Source: Gammaproteobacteria bacterium (GTDB lineage: Bacteria; Pseudomonadota; Gammaproteobacteria; SZUA-140). Taken from it: a DNA stretch of 64,000 bases. The DNA is taken from contig JADJWH010000001.1 of the NCBI GenBank assembly GCA_016716465.1, positions 372,001 to 436,000 on the forward strand. The letters run 5' to 3'. Position numbers and translations under genes: made by a program. Below, in pieces: positions 8,137-16,531 of this stretch (position 1 is its first letter; the number at the start of each line of letters is the position of its first letter). The notes beneath the pieces are model-generated. The model was not told the origin of the DNA. It made no database searches and saw only the letters and a program-made list of their open reading frames with translations.

Positions 8137-9652
8137 ATCGGCACAGGTCCACGGAATATCCCGTGTTGACGTCACCCATATCCACCGCTATTCCCGTAAT
8201 CCCCGGCGACAGCAGAATCCAGAATACGACCGCATCAAGGCATCGATTCGAGCTGAAGGCTTGGATCAACCACTGGTGATTTCGCAGGAGCCCGGGGCTT
8301 CGGACTACGTCCTCCACAGTGGCGGCAATACGCGGCTGAAGATCCTTAAAGACTTATTTGAAGAGACTGGAGACGATCGTTTCCGCTGGGTCGACTGTGT
8401 CATCAAGCCATGGTCCCAGGAATCCAGTCTGCTTTTTGCCCACCTGCGTGAAAACGAGCTGCGCGGTGGATTGCCATTTATAGATAAAGCCTTGGCTGTT
8501 TTTGACGCAAAAGCCCTTCTGGAAAAAGAGCTGTCTGTCGAGGCCTTGTCCCAGCGTCAATTGGAAGAGCTGTTCAAAGAGCGGGGATTCGGCCTGAGCC
8601 ACAGCATGATTTCCAAAATGGGATATGCCGTTGACACATTGTGGCCCGTAATGCCGAAAGCGTTGGCAGCCGGGTTAGGGCGGCCTCAAGTGGAAAAAAT
8701 CCGTGCCCTTGAGCGGGCAGCTCACGCGATCTGGGATCGCCGGCAACTGGGTGAAGACATGGACTTCAACGCCGTGTTTCTTGAGCTGTGTCGACGACAT
8801 GACTGTTCCGACTGGGATATCCAGCCGTTGCGCGATGCAATAGAAAACGAAATTGCCGCCGAGTCAGAACAGAATCGTCAGGTGGTTTATCTGGAGATGG
8901 AGGCGCAGCTATCTGGCCGACCTTTCGATTTTGCGAGCCAGACTGAAGAAGGTGTGGAAGAAGAGCAAGACGGGTCATCGGACAAGGTCTGCCGGCAGGA
9001 CAACAGTCAGTCTGCTGACATAGACCCGGTCAATGGTTCATCGCCCGGCTGCGAGCCGAAGTCTACCCAGCCCGTTGATAACAATACGCCCAATGGGAAA
9101 TCCAGAACTAAAACACCGGTGCCTGAGATCACCCAGAATAGAAAAACGAGTGTTGAGAGCAGGGATCTACGTTCATTGCGCGCTCAGTTGTGGGAGTGCG
9201 CTGCCGCCCTGGCGGAACACCATGGTTTGGGTGAAGCCGTCATTCAACTGCAGGATCAAGGACTCGGACTGCTGTTGGTCGAGGTTCCTCCGCAGGAGCT
9301 GGTCGATACGCTTGACCCGGATATGCTGGGTTTGGTCTCCGCGCTGTGGTGGCAACTGGCTGCTAGCGCAGAATTAACCGTGGCGCCGATTGATATTGTG
9401 CTCCATTACCTGAACGAATCTTCAGCGCTGTATGAGGCGCTGGCATCGCATGATGCAGGTTTGCTTTTCAGCAGTGTTTGGACACCGGACCCAGGTCATA
9501 TGAGCAGCTTGCTCTGGCAACAGCTCAACCCACCGGATTGGCAGGTTTTACTCCGGATGATGGAAACGTACCGAGCCATAAAACAGCTGGCGTACGACAC
9601 AGGTATCGAATTGTGGGTACCAGGCGCGGGTGGTGGCAATGTCGTCCAATAA
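8120..9652 (+). CDS. parB: ParB-family protein of PFGI-1-class ICE (TIGR03764)
   Basis: 510-aa partition-type protein. The N-terminal ParB/sulfiredoxin domain shows NPRRQ (about 28-32) and the GGNTR box (68-72), the ICE variant of the GEHR motif. A predicted helix-turn-helix follows (LSQRQLEELFKERGFGLSHS). A low-complexity polar linker spans about residues 265-345, and a second helical domain forms the C-terminus. No ParA is visible in the window; in this ICE class a soj/parA gene often lies at the far end. The gene overlaps both neighbours by a few bases. GTG at 8111 is an alternative start. Confidence 0.85.
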   Translation: MTAPDESAQVHGISRVDVTHIHRYSRNPRRQQNPEYDRIKASIRAEGLDQPLVISQEPGASDYVLHSGGNTRLKILKDLFEETGDDRFRWVDCVIKPWSQESSLLFAHLRENELRGGLPFIDKALAVFDAKALLEKELSVEALSQRQLEELFKERGFGLSHSMISKMGYAVDTLWPVMPKALAAGLGRPQVEKIRALERAAHAIWDRRQLGEDMDFNAVFLELCRRHDCSDWDIQPLRDAIENEIAAESEQNRQVVYLEMEAQLSGRPFDFASQTEEGVEEEQDGSSDKVCRQDNSQSADIDPVNGSSPGCEPKSTQPVDNNTPNGKSRTKTPVPEITQNRKTSVESRDLRSLRAQLWECAAALAEHHGLGEAVIQLQDQGLGLLLVEVPPQELVDTLDPDMLGLVSALWWQLAASAELTVAPIDIVLHYLNESSALYEALASHDAGLLFSSVWTPDPGHMSSLLWQQLNPPDWQVLLRMMETYRAIKQLAYDTGIELWVPGAGGGNVVQ

Positions 9653-10241
9653 AGAGGCTGATCTTACGACTGCCGTCCTGCTGTATGCCATGCGCTGTCT
9701 GGCGGAAGGGGACCAACAGGCGTTGCGGGCCATGAATTTTGGTCCGAAGGAACTGGACGCCTTAAAGGAAATGAATCTGGCAGATATCTATCGAGCTGAC
9801 GCGTTGCGGGTGCACTGTCTGCAGATTGGTCTGAATCGCGATGTCTTCTGGCCGATGCTGGAACACCTGCGCCACCAGCGGGAATCGGAAGACTTGCAGC
9901 GAAAACTGCTGGCCTCCGATGCGCCCTTGGAAATGATGCAGCAACTGTTCGGTTTGAGCTCACGCGAATACACCCGCTGGCGTCGGTTGCTGACGTTGGC
10001 GCCCTCGGTGGGAAGACCGGCGGAGCTGAACGAACCTGATACTCACGCGCTCTGGTATGCCTGGCAGGAGCTGCAAGAAAAGCAAGAGCGCAGCACGCTG
10101 TCCGCAGCGGATTATCTCGAACTTCAACAGCAAACACACATTGGGCTGCGCGCGATCTGGGTGTTGGTGCAGCGGTGGGAAGCCTATGGCGAAGGAAGTA
10201 GCACCGCTCCCATAACGCGGGTTGCCGAGCATGGCCGATGA
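9639..10241 (+). CDS. DUF2857 family protein
   Basis: 200-aa protein matching the DUF2857 family found between parB and the STY4528-type gene in this ICE class. It is mostly helical, with a conserved-looking FGLSSREYTRWRRLL segment that may bind DNA. Function is unknown; context ties it to element maintenance or replication. It overlaps parB by 14 bp and the next gene by 11 bp, so translation is likely coupled. Confidence 0.8.
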   Translation: MSSNKEADLTTAVLLYAMRCLAEGDQQALRAMNFGPKELDALKEMNLADIYRADALRVHCLQIGLNRDVFWPMLEHLRHQRESEDLQRKLLASDAPLEMMQQLFGLSSREYTRWRRLLTLAPSVGRPAELNEPDTHALWYAWQELQEKQERSTLSAADYLELQQQTHIGLRAIWVLVQRWEAYGEGSSTAPITRVAEHGR

Positions 10242-11490
10242 AGACGAAGCACTGCGGCCGGAGACCGTTGCCCTGGATGCGTTAATCAAGGCAACCGTTG
10301 CCAAGATTCGGGCACAGACTGATCCCTCGCTCCCGGATGCCATGTTGTTTATGGGTAATTGGCACCAGGCCGTTCCAGCTATGGTCATTCAGGATCCGGT
10401 GCTGGAACCCGTTGATAAGCTGGTGTGGATGGTCATCATGCTGCATGCCAGAGAGACTGGCGGTCGAACGGCCTTTCCCGACTACGATACGATCGCCAGT
10501 AAAACCAATGTTTCCTCAACCTCCACGGTCTCACGCGCTATTGCGATCCTGCGTTTGACGCGCTGGCTGACCCTGTGCGCCCGGATCCGGCAAACGAGCG
10601 GTCGATTCACGGGTAACGTCTACATACTCCACGATGAGCCACTGCCACTGGTCGATGCCATCTATCTGGATGATGCCTACATGGCGTTCGTCACCCAATC
10701 CCAGGAGCACCATCACGCACGTGTCTGCCGAGTGGCGCAGGCTGTGTCAGCAAGTCTCGATATGGATATTCGTCGTGGCGAACATTTGGGGGCGCAGGAA
10801 TCAGCCATCGAACGCCGATTGCAGGCAGTGAAGATGCTGGCAGATACCAGCAGAAATCACGACAACAGCGGTCGCTATTTTACCTTCAACGCAGCGGCAC
10901 TAAGCCAGCTGAAAAATCCGTCAGACGCTGGAATTGCAGAGCCATTAGACCAGCACCAAAATTCAAAGGTGGAGCCGAAGACACACTACAGTAGTGGTTG
11001 TAGTAGTGATTATAAAAAAACAACTACAACAACCACTACACAAAATACCGACATAGAAGAGAACGCATTTCCCGAATCCAGCCAAACAATACCGTTGCCA
11101 ACGGAGCAAACGCTGATTTATCCACCACGTTTGTCGGAGAACCAGAAGCTCCTGGCGGATAGGTATCTTGCGATGATTGCACCTGAAGACCGGCAGTTGG
11201 TGCTGGATGAACTGCAAGGGCGGTTGTCCTCTGAGCAAAAGGGTATGAAGCCTGTCTACGACGAGCTGAGGTTTCTGCATTCACTGTGCAAGGCTGCGCA
11301 AAAAGATGAATTTGTGCCTAACCTGGGCATCAAGGTGGCGGAGGCTCGAAAGGAGCGGAGGATTTCTGTTACACCGCCGGAAGATGACGCGCAGAAGGCC
11401 AAAACCGAGGAGGAACGCGAACGTTCCCGGGCCTATGCGCGCGAACAGCTGGCCAAGTTGCGCGCATCGTTGAACATGGACAAAAAGTGA
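10231..11490 (+). CDS. STY4528-family pathogenicity-island replication protein
   Basis: 419-aa protein of the STY4528 type, regarded as a replication protein of genomic islands. The N-terminal third has a winged-helix pattern (DYDTIASKTNVSSTSTVSRA, then ILRLTRWLTL), as in RepA-like initiators. The C-terminal part is helical and charged. The central region (about residues 250-275) is Ser/Thr-rich (SSGCSS, TTTTTTT) because the DNA there forms a long inverted repeat with an A-rich loop (10991-11039). The ATG at 10231 overlaps the preceding stop; TTG at 10222 is a weaker alternative. Confidence 0.85.
   Translation: MADEDEALRPETVALDALIKATVAKIRAQTDPSLPDAMLFMGNWHQAVPAMVIQDPVLEPVDKLVWMVIMLHARETGGRTAFPDYDTIASKTNVSSTSTVSRAIAILRLTRWLTLCARIRQTSGRFTGNVYILHDEPLPLVDAIYLDDAYMAFVTQSQEHHHARVCRVAQAVSASLDMDIRRGEHLGAQESAIERRLQAVKMLADTSRNHDNSGRYFTFNAAALSQLKNPSDAGIAEPLDQHQNSKVEPKTHYSSGCSSDYKKTTTTTTTQNTDIEENAFPESSQTIPLPTEQTLIYPPRLSENQKLLADRYLAMIAPEDRQLVLDELQGRLSSEQKGMKPVYDELRFLHSLCKAAQKDEFVPNLGIKVAEARKERRISVTPPEDDAQKAKTEEERERSRAYAREQLAKLRASLNMDKK
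10991..11039. repeat. Long inverted repeat inside the replication gene
   Basis: Arms at 10991-11007 and 11023-11039 (GTAGTGGTTGTAGTAGT against its complement) match at 16 of 17 positions, around a 15-nt AT-rich loop (GATTATAAAAAAACA). The arms lie inside the STY4528-type coding frame. The stem could act in the mRNA or as an origin-like cruciform in the DNA. Confidence 0.7.
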
Positions 11491-11678
11491 AACGGAATTG
11501 ACTAACACCGCCACCACCAAGTCAAAGCATTAGAAAAAGCCTCCTTGGGTTCCACTGGAACCATCCGACCATCACAGCAGGAAAACACCGCACCGCCCGG
11601 ATAGATATTCCGTGGTCTCAGTTTCCGAATCGTGGATTCATAGCACGTTAGAAATGACGTTTCAGCGGAGTGATGTCC

Positions 11679-12416
11679 ATGACTTCAGATGCAAAGCAGT
11701 CTTCCGAAACCACAGATACCCAGCAGCAAGAGTCCACACCCGGGGCATTGCAGGGTGAAGTCTGGTTGACGATTCAGACTTACCAGGCTCAAAGCCTTAT
11801 TCATGGCCGGCGAGCCGTCGATGGCAAGCCGGCGATCATCGGACTTATTGGGTTTGCAGATCGATTGAAGTCCTTATGGCAGGCAATCCGGTTTGACGAC
11901 CCCTATGCAGACTGGTGGTTGCTCAAAGTGGAAGAGGGCATTGCCGATACCCGAGCACAGCTGCGCACATTACAGCAACGGATGGAGGGTCTTGTCGCGT
12001 CAAACGGTGCGCTGGAGTTCGCCATTGCGCAATCGAGCCGACCACAGCGTGTGTCCTTGCAGTTTGCCAATCCCTATGCCTTTCGGGCTGCGCAATTGCT
12101 GGGTCAGTACGACCAGCTGATGTGCACAGACATGACGTTGCGTCACTTGGGCATCGACATACCCGGCGATCTTGTCGACCAGGTGGCCGGCTGCGGTCGC
12201 TGGGTGCGCCGTGTATTTGCCTTGCCTCAGGGGTACCACTGCCTGGAGATTCGCCGTGCTGATATTCGGCAAGGCACGCCGATGGTCGTCAAGGCGCGAG
12301 AGCGGATGGGCGAAATTCCAGAAGACATCCTATGTGGTGCCAGGCTGCCATCCCTGCGCCCAGTGACATTCCAAAAGATTGTTAGTAGCGAGCCTGTAGT
12401 GCCAGGTGAGGCGTAA
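11679..12416 (+). CDS. PFL_4669-family ICE protein (TIGR03761)
   Basis: 245-aa protein of the PFL_4669 family, a marker of PFGI-1-class ICEs located between replication genes and the partition/ParM region. Typical segments are LTIQTYQAQSLIHGRR, FDDPYADWWL and LCTD-like CTDMTLRHLG. Biochemical function is unknown. GCGGAG at 11665-11670 supports the ATG at 11679 over the GTG/ATG pair at 11670-11673. A 180-bp leader separates it from the previous gene and contains a perfect hairpin GGTTCC-ACT-GGAACC. Confidence 0.85.
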   Translation: MTSDAKQSSETTDTQQQESTPGALQGEVWLTIQTYQAQSLIHGRRAVDGKPAIIGLIGFADRLKSLWQAIRFDDPYADWWLLKVEEGIADTRAQLRTLQQRMEGLVASNGALEFAIAQSSRPQRVSLQFANPYAFRAAQLLGQYDQLMCTDMTLRHLGIDIPGDLVDQVAGCGRWVRRVFALPQGYHCLEIRRADIRQGTPMVVKARERMGEIPEDILCGARLPSLRPVTFQKIVSSEPVVPGEA

Positions 12417-12421
12417 CTGGG

Positions 12422-12805
12422 ATGGCCAGCACCACGCGACAGCAGATAAGCGTTTCACTGGACACGCGGATTCCGCTCGAGGCGATGGTGTTACAGCGTC
12501 TGCACCGACTACCGAAGGACAGGCGAAACGATTGGTTACGGCAACTGGTGTTGACGGCATTTCAAAGCGAGTGCCATGTGATCAAGTCTGAGCAACGCCA
12601 GCCGGGTTTTTCGAACTCCGTGCGCAAGCCGAATACGACGAGCTACATGTATAGCGGTCACAGCAATCCTATCGCCAAACAGCAACGGACCGAGGCTGTT
12701 TCGGTTTCTGCAACTTGTCGAGATAGGACCGAAATGCCCAGCCCTTTCCCGGTCAACAAATCACACAAACCTTTTACCCACCTCAGGCAAGTGATCGGTG
12801 AGTAA
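12422..12805 (+). CDS. Hypothetical protein upstream of parM (possible ParR/StbB-like adaptor)
   Basis: 127-aa basic protein I do not recognise. The N-terminus (STTRQQISVSLDTRIPLEAM) could be a ribbon-helix-helix-like DNA-binding segment with an ISVSL strand and helices after it; the C-terminal half is polar and disordered-looking. Only 5 bp separate it from the PFL_4669 gene and 30 bp from parM. An actin-like ParM normally needs a DNA-binding adaptor, and this gene is the natural candidate; that is inference from position and the RHH-like start. Confidence 0.6.
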   Translation: MASTTRQQISVSLDTRIPLEAMVLQRLHRLPKDRRNDWLRQLVLTAFQSECHVIKSEQRQPGFSNSVRKPNTTSYMYSGHSNPIAKQQRTEAVSVSATCRDRTEMPSPFPVNKSHKPFTHLRQVIGE

Positions 12806-12835
12806 TGACGAGAAACCGCTATCAGGACATTCATC

Positions 12836-13927
12836 ATGACAGAATTGACCGACGAAAAAGCTGCCCAGCAGAGACAAGCCGCCATTGCTGGCAATCCGAT
12901 GCAGGTAGTCCAGGTGGGGCTGGATGACGGCTACGCCTATACCAAGGTGGCACTGCCGGATGGCCGCCTCGTATCCGTGCCGTCGCGGGCGCGCATAGGA
13001 GCGGCAGGTGTGACCTGGATTCGGGATGTGGAGCAACGGATTTTCGAGTACGAAACCGCGGGGACAGTGTATTCCGTCGGCGCGGTCGATGGTGAACCGA
13101 CGCAATTTGATGAATACCCAGGCTCCGCACTCAACCGTGTCATTGTCCAGCACGCGTTACAAGAGGCGGGCTTATCGGGCCGCTCTCTCCATATGGTGAC
13201 AGGATTGCCAGTCGCAGCATTTTATCGTGGCGATGGTCAGCAACGGCGACAGGCGATTCAAACCAAGCGAGACGGTCTCAAGTTAACGGTCGAGCCTGTC
13301 GTGGCCAAGAAGTCATCGACAAGGCCAGCGCTCAAAGCCAGCATTGCTTTTCACGAGGTTATTCCAGAGGCGCTGGCGGCTTGGTACGACTACGTCATTG
13401 TGACCTTGGATGATGGCGTAACGCTGGATGCTGACCGACTCAATGCGCCGGTTGCTATCGTTGATATCGGCGGTCGAACCACAGATTACGTTGTCGTGCA
13501 GAACCAGGGTGTTGTCCACGGTTCCTCAGGTTCCCTGAACAGGGGGATGCTCGATGTGAAGCTTCGCGTCGCCAACCTGATCCAGGAACGGTTCGATCTC
13601 CACGAGCTCGGTGAGCAAATCATCAGCCGGGCCGTTGACACTAACCGTTTGCGGTTGCACGGCAAAGATCACGATGTATCCGACATGGTGATGAACGCCA
13701 AGCGCGAGCTGGTAGAGCGACTTTACGCAGAAACCCGCCGCAAACTCGGGCTGGGTGTGGAGCTTGATCGCGTCCTTTTTGTTGGTGGCGGCAGTGCGGC
13801 CCTGTCATCAGACATCGCCGACTGGTTCCCCAATCAAACCATCGCTGATCATGCAGCATTCGCCAATGCGCGGGGCATGCTCAAGTACCTACAGTTTGTC
13901 TGTGACGATTCTTCGAAGGAGCGATAG
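12836..13927 (+). CDS. parM: ParM/StbA-family actin-like segregation protein
   Basis: 363-aa actin-fold ATPase expected to form filaments that move element copies. Phosphate-1 motif VGLDDGYAYTKVA (about 27-39), phosphate-2 motif VDIGGRTTDYVVV (about 209-221) and adenosine motif LFVGGGSAAL (about 315-324) are intact. Length fits the family. It follows the small putative adaptor gene by 30 bp. Confidence 0.88.
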   Translation: MTELTDEKAAQQRQAAIAGNPMQVVQVGLDDGYAYTKVALPDGRLVSVPSRARIGAAGVTWIRDVEQRIFEYETAGTVYSVGAVDGEPTQFDEYPGSALNRVIVQHALQEAGLSGRSLHMVTGLPVAAFYRGDGQQRRQAIQTKRDGLKLTVEPVVAKKSSTRPALKASIAFHEVIPEALAAWYDYVIVTLDDGVTLDADRLNAPVAIVDIGGRTTDYVVVQNQGVVHGSSGSLNRGMLDVKLRVANLIQERFDLHELGEQIISRAVDTNRLRLHGKDHDVSDMVMNAKRELVERLYAETRRKLGLGVELDRVLFVGGGSAALSSDIADWFPNQTIADHAAFANARGMLKYLQFVCDDSSKER

Positions 13928-14045
13928 CGAATTTATACGTGGTCACTGCGGTCTCAGTGACAAGAAAGGTATCGTCGGATTGTGCAATCGATACCGCGGC
14001 TCTGCCGTCAATCCAGTGTCAGGGCTTTCCCTGATTTTACTCACC

Positions 14046-14090
14046 CTGCCGGGAAACGCCTTCCCGTCAGGGAAACGTGTTCTCCGGCAT
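14046..14090 (+). ncRNA. Structured leader A upstream of the DUF3577 gene (radC-motif-like)
   Basis: GCCGG (14048-14052) pairs with CCGGC (14084-14088) around GGGAA-ACGCC-TTCCC-GTCA-GGGAA-ACGTG-TTCTCC. Segments 1-2, 2-3 and 3-4 can each pair, so mutually exclusive hairpins are possible, as in attenuators. The same layout recurs before the next two genes. The arrangement and the presence before radC recall the published radC RNA motif of 5' UTRs. Confidence 0.55.
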
Positions 14091-14116
14091 TTCATTGTGT
14101 TCAAGGAGAATATGTT

Positions 14117-14545
14117 ATGACCAGTAGACAAACTACCGCTGAAAAGCCGAAGTATTTCGATCTTGATATTCACGGCATCGGTTATCTCAATCGTGTGCGT
14201 GAAGTGACGCCAGAGAATGGATTCCCATTTCTCAGTGTCACTATTGCGGCGCTACGAGGGCCTGCCGAAAACGTCCAGCACACGCATTTCGAATGTGTGG
14301 TGGTGGGTGAAGAAGCGAAGGATTTGGTCCGTCAGCTGACGCCGGCGGTGGAAGCTGACCTGAAAGTTCTGGTGGGTTTTCACCTCAGTGATCTGCAAGC
14401 CGAAACCTTCATCTTCAAAAACGGTAATCGAGCCGGTACGACGGGCATCAGTCTGAAGTCCCGGTTACTGCGGTTCCAATGGATCAAAGTTGAAGGCCAG
14501 CCGTTTCCGGCGCCGACATCTGAGGCCCATAACGCCGTAGCCTGA
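14117..14545 (+). CDS. DUF3577 / STY4534-family ICE replication-associated protein
   Basis: 142-aa protein of the DUF3577 (STY4534) family, with YFDLDIHGIGYLNRVREV and SVTIAALRGP typical of an OB-fold, single-strand-binding-like protein. It probably acts with the replication genes upstream. AAGGAG (14104-14109) places the start at ATG 14117. The gene has its own 5' leader with structured RNA element A. A similar leader precedes each of the next two genes. Confidence 0.85.
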   Translation: MTSRQTTAEKPKYFDLDIHGIGYLNRVREVTPENGFPFLSVTIAALRGPAENVQHTHFECVVVGEEAKDLVRQLTPAVEADLKVLVGFHLSDLQAETFIFKNGNRAGTTGISLKSRLLRFQWIKVEGQPFPAPTSEAHNAVA

Positions 14546-14593
14546 CGACCACATCTGACCGCATCCAACGATGCGGTCAATCTTTAACCCAAC

Positions 14594-14630
14594 GCGAGGG
14601 AGACACTCCCTTGCAGGGCGGTCTCCTCGC
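14594..14630 (+). ncRNA. Structured leader B upstream of radC (radC-motif-like)
   Basis: Outer stem GCGAGG (14594-14599) / CCTCGC (14625-14630) encloses GGGAG-ACA-CTCCC (14598-14610) and a further GGG...CTCC pairing option. It has the same order GGGAR-C-CCC-GGG-CTCC as leaders A and C. It lies about 20 nt upstream of the radC start. Confidence 0.6.
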
Positions 14631-14650
14631 ATCTTTCAAGGAGAGCGCTT

Positions 14651-15166
14651 ATGGCTTCCAAATCTTCACCTACCCAGGTGATTCCTAAAAACCGTTTTGC
14701 ACGTGTTCGCATGGCGTCGCTAAACGATCCTGAAAAGCAATCCCTGCTGGAGCTGGCCTTTGCGGTATTACACGATCTGCACCAGCCGGGCGTCGAGCTG
14801 CCGAGCCCCAACCATACCCGTGACTTTTTACGGATGTTGTTGGCGGAGCGCAAAGCGGAGGTCTTTGGTTGTTTGTATCTGGATAACCGACATCGAGTGA
14901 TCGAAACGGTCGAGTTGTTTCAGGGAACCATTGATGGTGCCTCGGTGTATCCCCGTGTGGTGGTGCAGCAGGCACTTACCGTCAACGCTGCAGCGGTGAT
15001 GTTTTTTCATAATCACCCGAGTGGAGTCGCCGAGCCCAGTAATGCGGACCAGGCGATTACGCGGCGGCTGAAAGAGGCGCTGGCACTCATCGACATTCGT
15101 GTGTTGGACCATTTTGTGGTCACTGCTGGCGAGTCAATTTCGTTTGCCGAACGCGGACTGCTCTAA
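14651..15166 (+). CDS. radC: RadC-like JAB/JAMM-domain protein
   Basis: 171-aa RadC-family protein of the short type carried by mobile elements. The JAMM metal-site residues are present: Glu in RKAEVF (about 70), HNHPSG (120-125) and Asp in SNADQA (133). Activity of RadC proteins is not established; chromosomal names such as DNA repair protein are historical. AAGGAG at 14638-14643 lies just before the ATG at 14651. It is preceded by leader B. Confidence 0.92.
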   Translation: MASKSSPTQVIPKNRFARVRMASLNDPEKQSLLELAFAVLHDLHQPGVELPSPNHTRDFLRMLLAERKAEVFGCLYLDNRHRVIETVELFQGTIDGASVYPRVVVQQALTVNAAAVMFFHNHPSGVAEPSNADQAITRRLKEALALIDIRVLDHFVVTAGESISFAERGLL

Positions 15167-15182
15167 AAGACAATTTACTCAA

Positions 15183-15227
15183 CCCATTGGGGAGTCACTG
15201 CTTCCCAATGGGAAGGAGGGACTCCCC
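15183..15227 (+). ncRNA. Structured leader C upstream of the DUF6573 gene (radC-motif-like)
   Basis: Three competing perfect stems overlap: CCCATTGGG (15183-15191) with CCCAATGGG (15204-15212); TTCCC-AAT-GGGAA (15202-15214); and GGGGAGTC (15189-15196) with GACTCCCC (15220-15227). The first cannot coexist with either of the others. The element is followed by a 34-nt spacer and the gene's ribosome site. Confidence 0.6.
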
Positions 15228-15261
15228 GAATATTTTACTCATATCCTCAGGGAGAAACCTT

Positions 15262-15687
15262 ATGAAAAACTCAGAGAAAGCATCGTTGGAAGATATCTTC
15301 GGTCCGATCATCTCATCTTACAGCCGAGCACAGGCGATTGAAGACGGTGTATTGATCGACGTCACGAGTATGGCGCGTGAAGCCGGTTTCAAGTGGCCGG
15401 CGGCTCTAACGCATGCGGCATGGTGTGATTGTGTCGCCTGGACTGAACGAGATAGCCGGTGTCAGGTACACCAGGATGAGACTGGTCGTTTGTGGGACGT
15501 GTTGTTTATGGCGTTCTATGCGATTCGAACGACCACTGACTCCGGCGATCGACTGCGGTTCTCGCTACATCGGGTGCCCAAAGACGGGCATTCCGTGGAA
15601 GCGGAGGAGGTGACTTTGAAATTGATGGTGGGTCCCGGCGATGTCGGAGAGCCCGTTATTGCGATCATGTTGCCCAACGAAGATTAA
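15262..15687 (+). CDS. DUF6573 family protein
   Basis: 141-aa protein with the DUF6573 pattern EDIFGPIISSYSRAQAIEDG, LIDVTSMAREAGF and WCDCVAW...LWDVLFMA. The family is common on ICEs and plasmids; its role is unknown. AGGGAGAAA upstream supports the ATG at 15262. It belongs to the set of three genes each with its own GGG/CCC-rich structured leader, suggesting a shared regulatory logic. Confidence 0.85.
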   Translation: MKNSEKASLEDIFGPIISSYSRAQAIEDGVLIDVTSMAREAGFKWPAALTHAAWCDCVAWTERDSRCQVHQDETGRLWDVLFMAFYAIRTTTDSGDRLRFSLHRVPKDGHSVEAEEVTLKLMVGPGDVGEPVIAIMLPNED

Positions 15688-15914
15688 TGACGCCGATCGA
15701 ATCGGCTCCTTGCCCTGGCCACTTGGGATAAAGTGGCACTTCTTCGGTCCTCCCCCGCTTTGCTTCCGACGCAACCTGCCCCCGTGAAGTGCCAACACCA
15801 CATCCAGCTGATATTTCTTGCCGGTGGTTCCACTGTAACCACGGCGCGAATGGACCTGCTTATTCGACTGCCATGACAGGTCGAAGACCTGGCGTGGGAG
15901 TTGATTCGAACGAA

Positions 15915-15955
15915 GCCCTCGTCACTGGCAAGCGAAGCGGGGTAGTGACGAGGGC
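15915..15955. repeat. 12-bp perfect inverted repeat in the non-coding region
   Basis: GCCCTCGTCACT (15915-15926) and AGTGACGAGGGC (15944-15955) flank 17 nt. Direct copies of TCGAACGA lie on both sides (about 15906-15913 and 15964-15971). This fits an origin of transfer, a recombination site or a small RNA; none can be proved from sequence. Confidence 0.55.
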
Positions 15956-16435
15956 GGCGCAGCCTCGAACGACAACGGTTTGCGCATGGATTGTTGCGTT
16001 CCCGGCGAATTCGATCTGGCTATACTGATGGCCATTGATCAATTGCAGAACAAAACGCGGCCACGGCGGTAACGTGGATGGGGGAAGTTGCCCTCGCCAT
16101 CGAAAATGGCAAAAACAGCAGTAGCGCCACCAGAGCTTGAAAGGCGCACAGTCTCGGCTGCAGCTCATCTTCAATGCTTTTTCGTCATCGGGACTTTTGT
16201 CCTCTCTTCAAACTGGCAATCGCCATTTCAAACCCGGCTCGCAAGCAGCCGACTTTCAATGTGCCGTTCACTCGACGGTTTCTTTCAATCTGCGGACTAA
16301 TGGTTCCGCTTACCTAAAAGGAGGTGAAGTACCCACCATTAAAGACGGGCTCTTAGAGCCCATTGGTTTACCTGGCGCCATCTTCAGCAGAAGAGCAGTC
16401 AGGTTGCCTGCGACCAGGCTTATCAGGTCAAACGG

Positions 16436-16500
16436 GGAGTAGTGTCCCTTGACCCTTCCGCCTCGGCGGACCCTGTCAGGCTACGTGCCTGCGGTTGGTC
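16436..16500 (+). promoter_or_regulatory. Structured leader of the second integrase gene
   Basis: Immediately upstream of the recombinase gene are GGGGAGTAGTGTCCC, then the perfect hairpin CCGCC-TC-GGCGG, then CAGGC-TACGT-GCCTG. The order of short GC stems is reminiscent of leaders A-C but not close enough to call the same family with confidence. Integrase genes are among the genes reported downstream of radC-motif RNAs. Confidence 0.35.
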
Positions 16501-16531
16501 ATAAACACTTACCAGAGTTGGAAAGTACACG

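Larger units (their letters stand above)
15688..16531. other. 844-bp non-coding, structured region
   Basis: No convincing gene. Visible structure: a hairpin-prone GTGGTT...AACCAC around 15825-15845; a 12-bp perfect inverted repeat at 15915-15955; a GGGCTC-TTA-GAGCCC hairpin at 16347-16361; and several stems just before the second integrase gene (16436-16500). A strong ribosome site, AAAAGGAGG, occurs around 16320 but overlaps the only nearby GTG and leads to a 10-codon frame, so I do not call a gene. Confidence 0.5.

Noticed and set aside
9664..10137. 157-aa minus-strand frame over the DUF2857 gene
   Set aside because: Arg/Pro/Ala-rich composition typical of a shadow frame; the plus-strand gene fits the operon.
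16319..16353. Possible 10-codon leader peptide after AAAAGGAGG
   Set aside because: The GTG overlaps the ribosome site itself, leaving no spacing, so initiation there is unlikely.
15789..16442. Open frames of 79 and 101 aa in the non-coding region
   Set aside because: No ribosome sites at their starts, atypical composition, and they cross strong inverted repeats that explain the sequence better.
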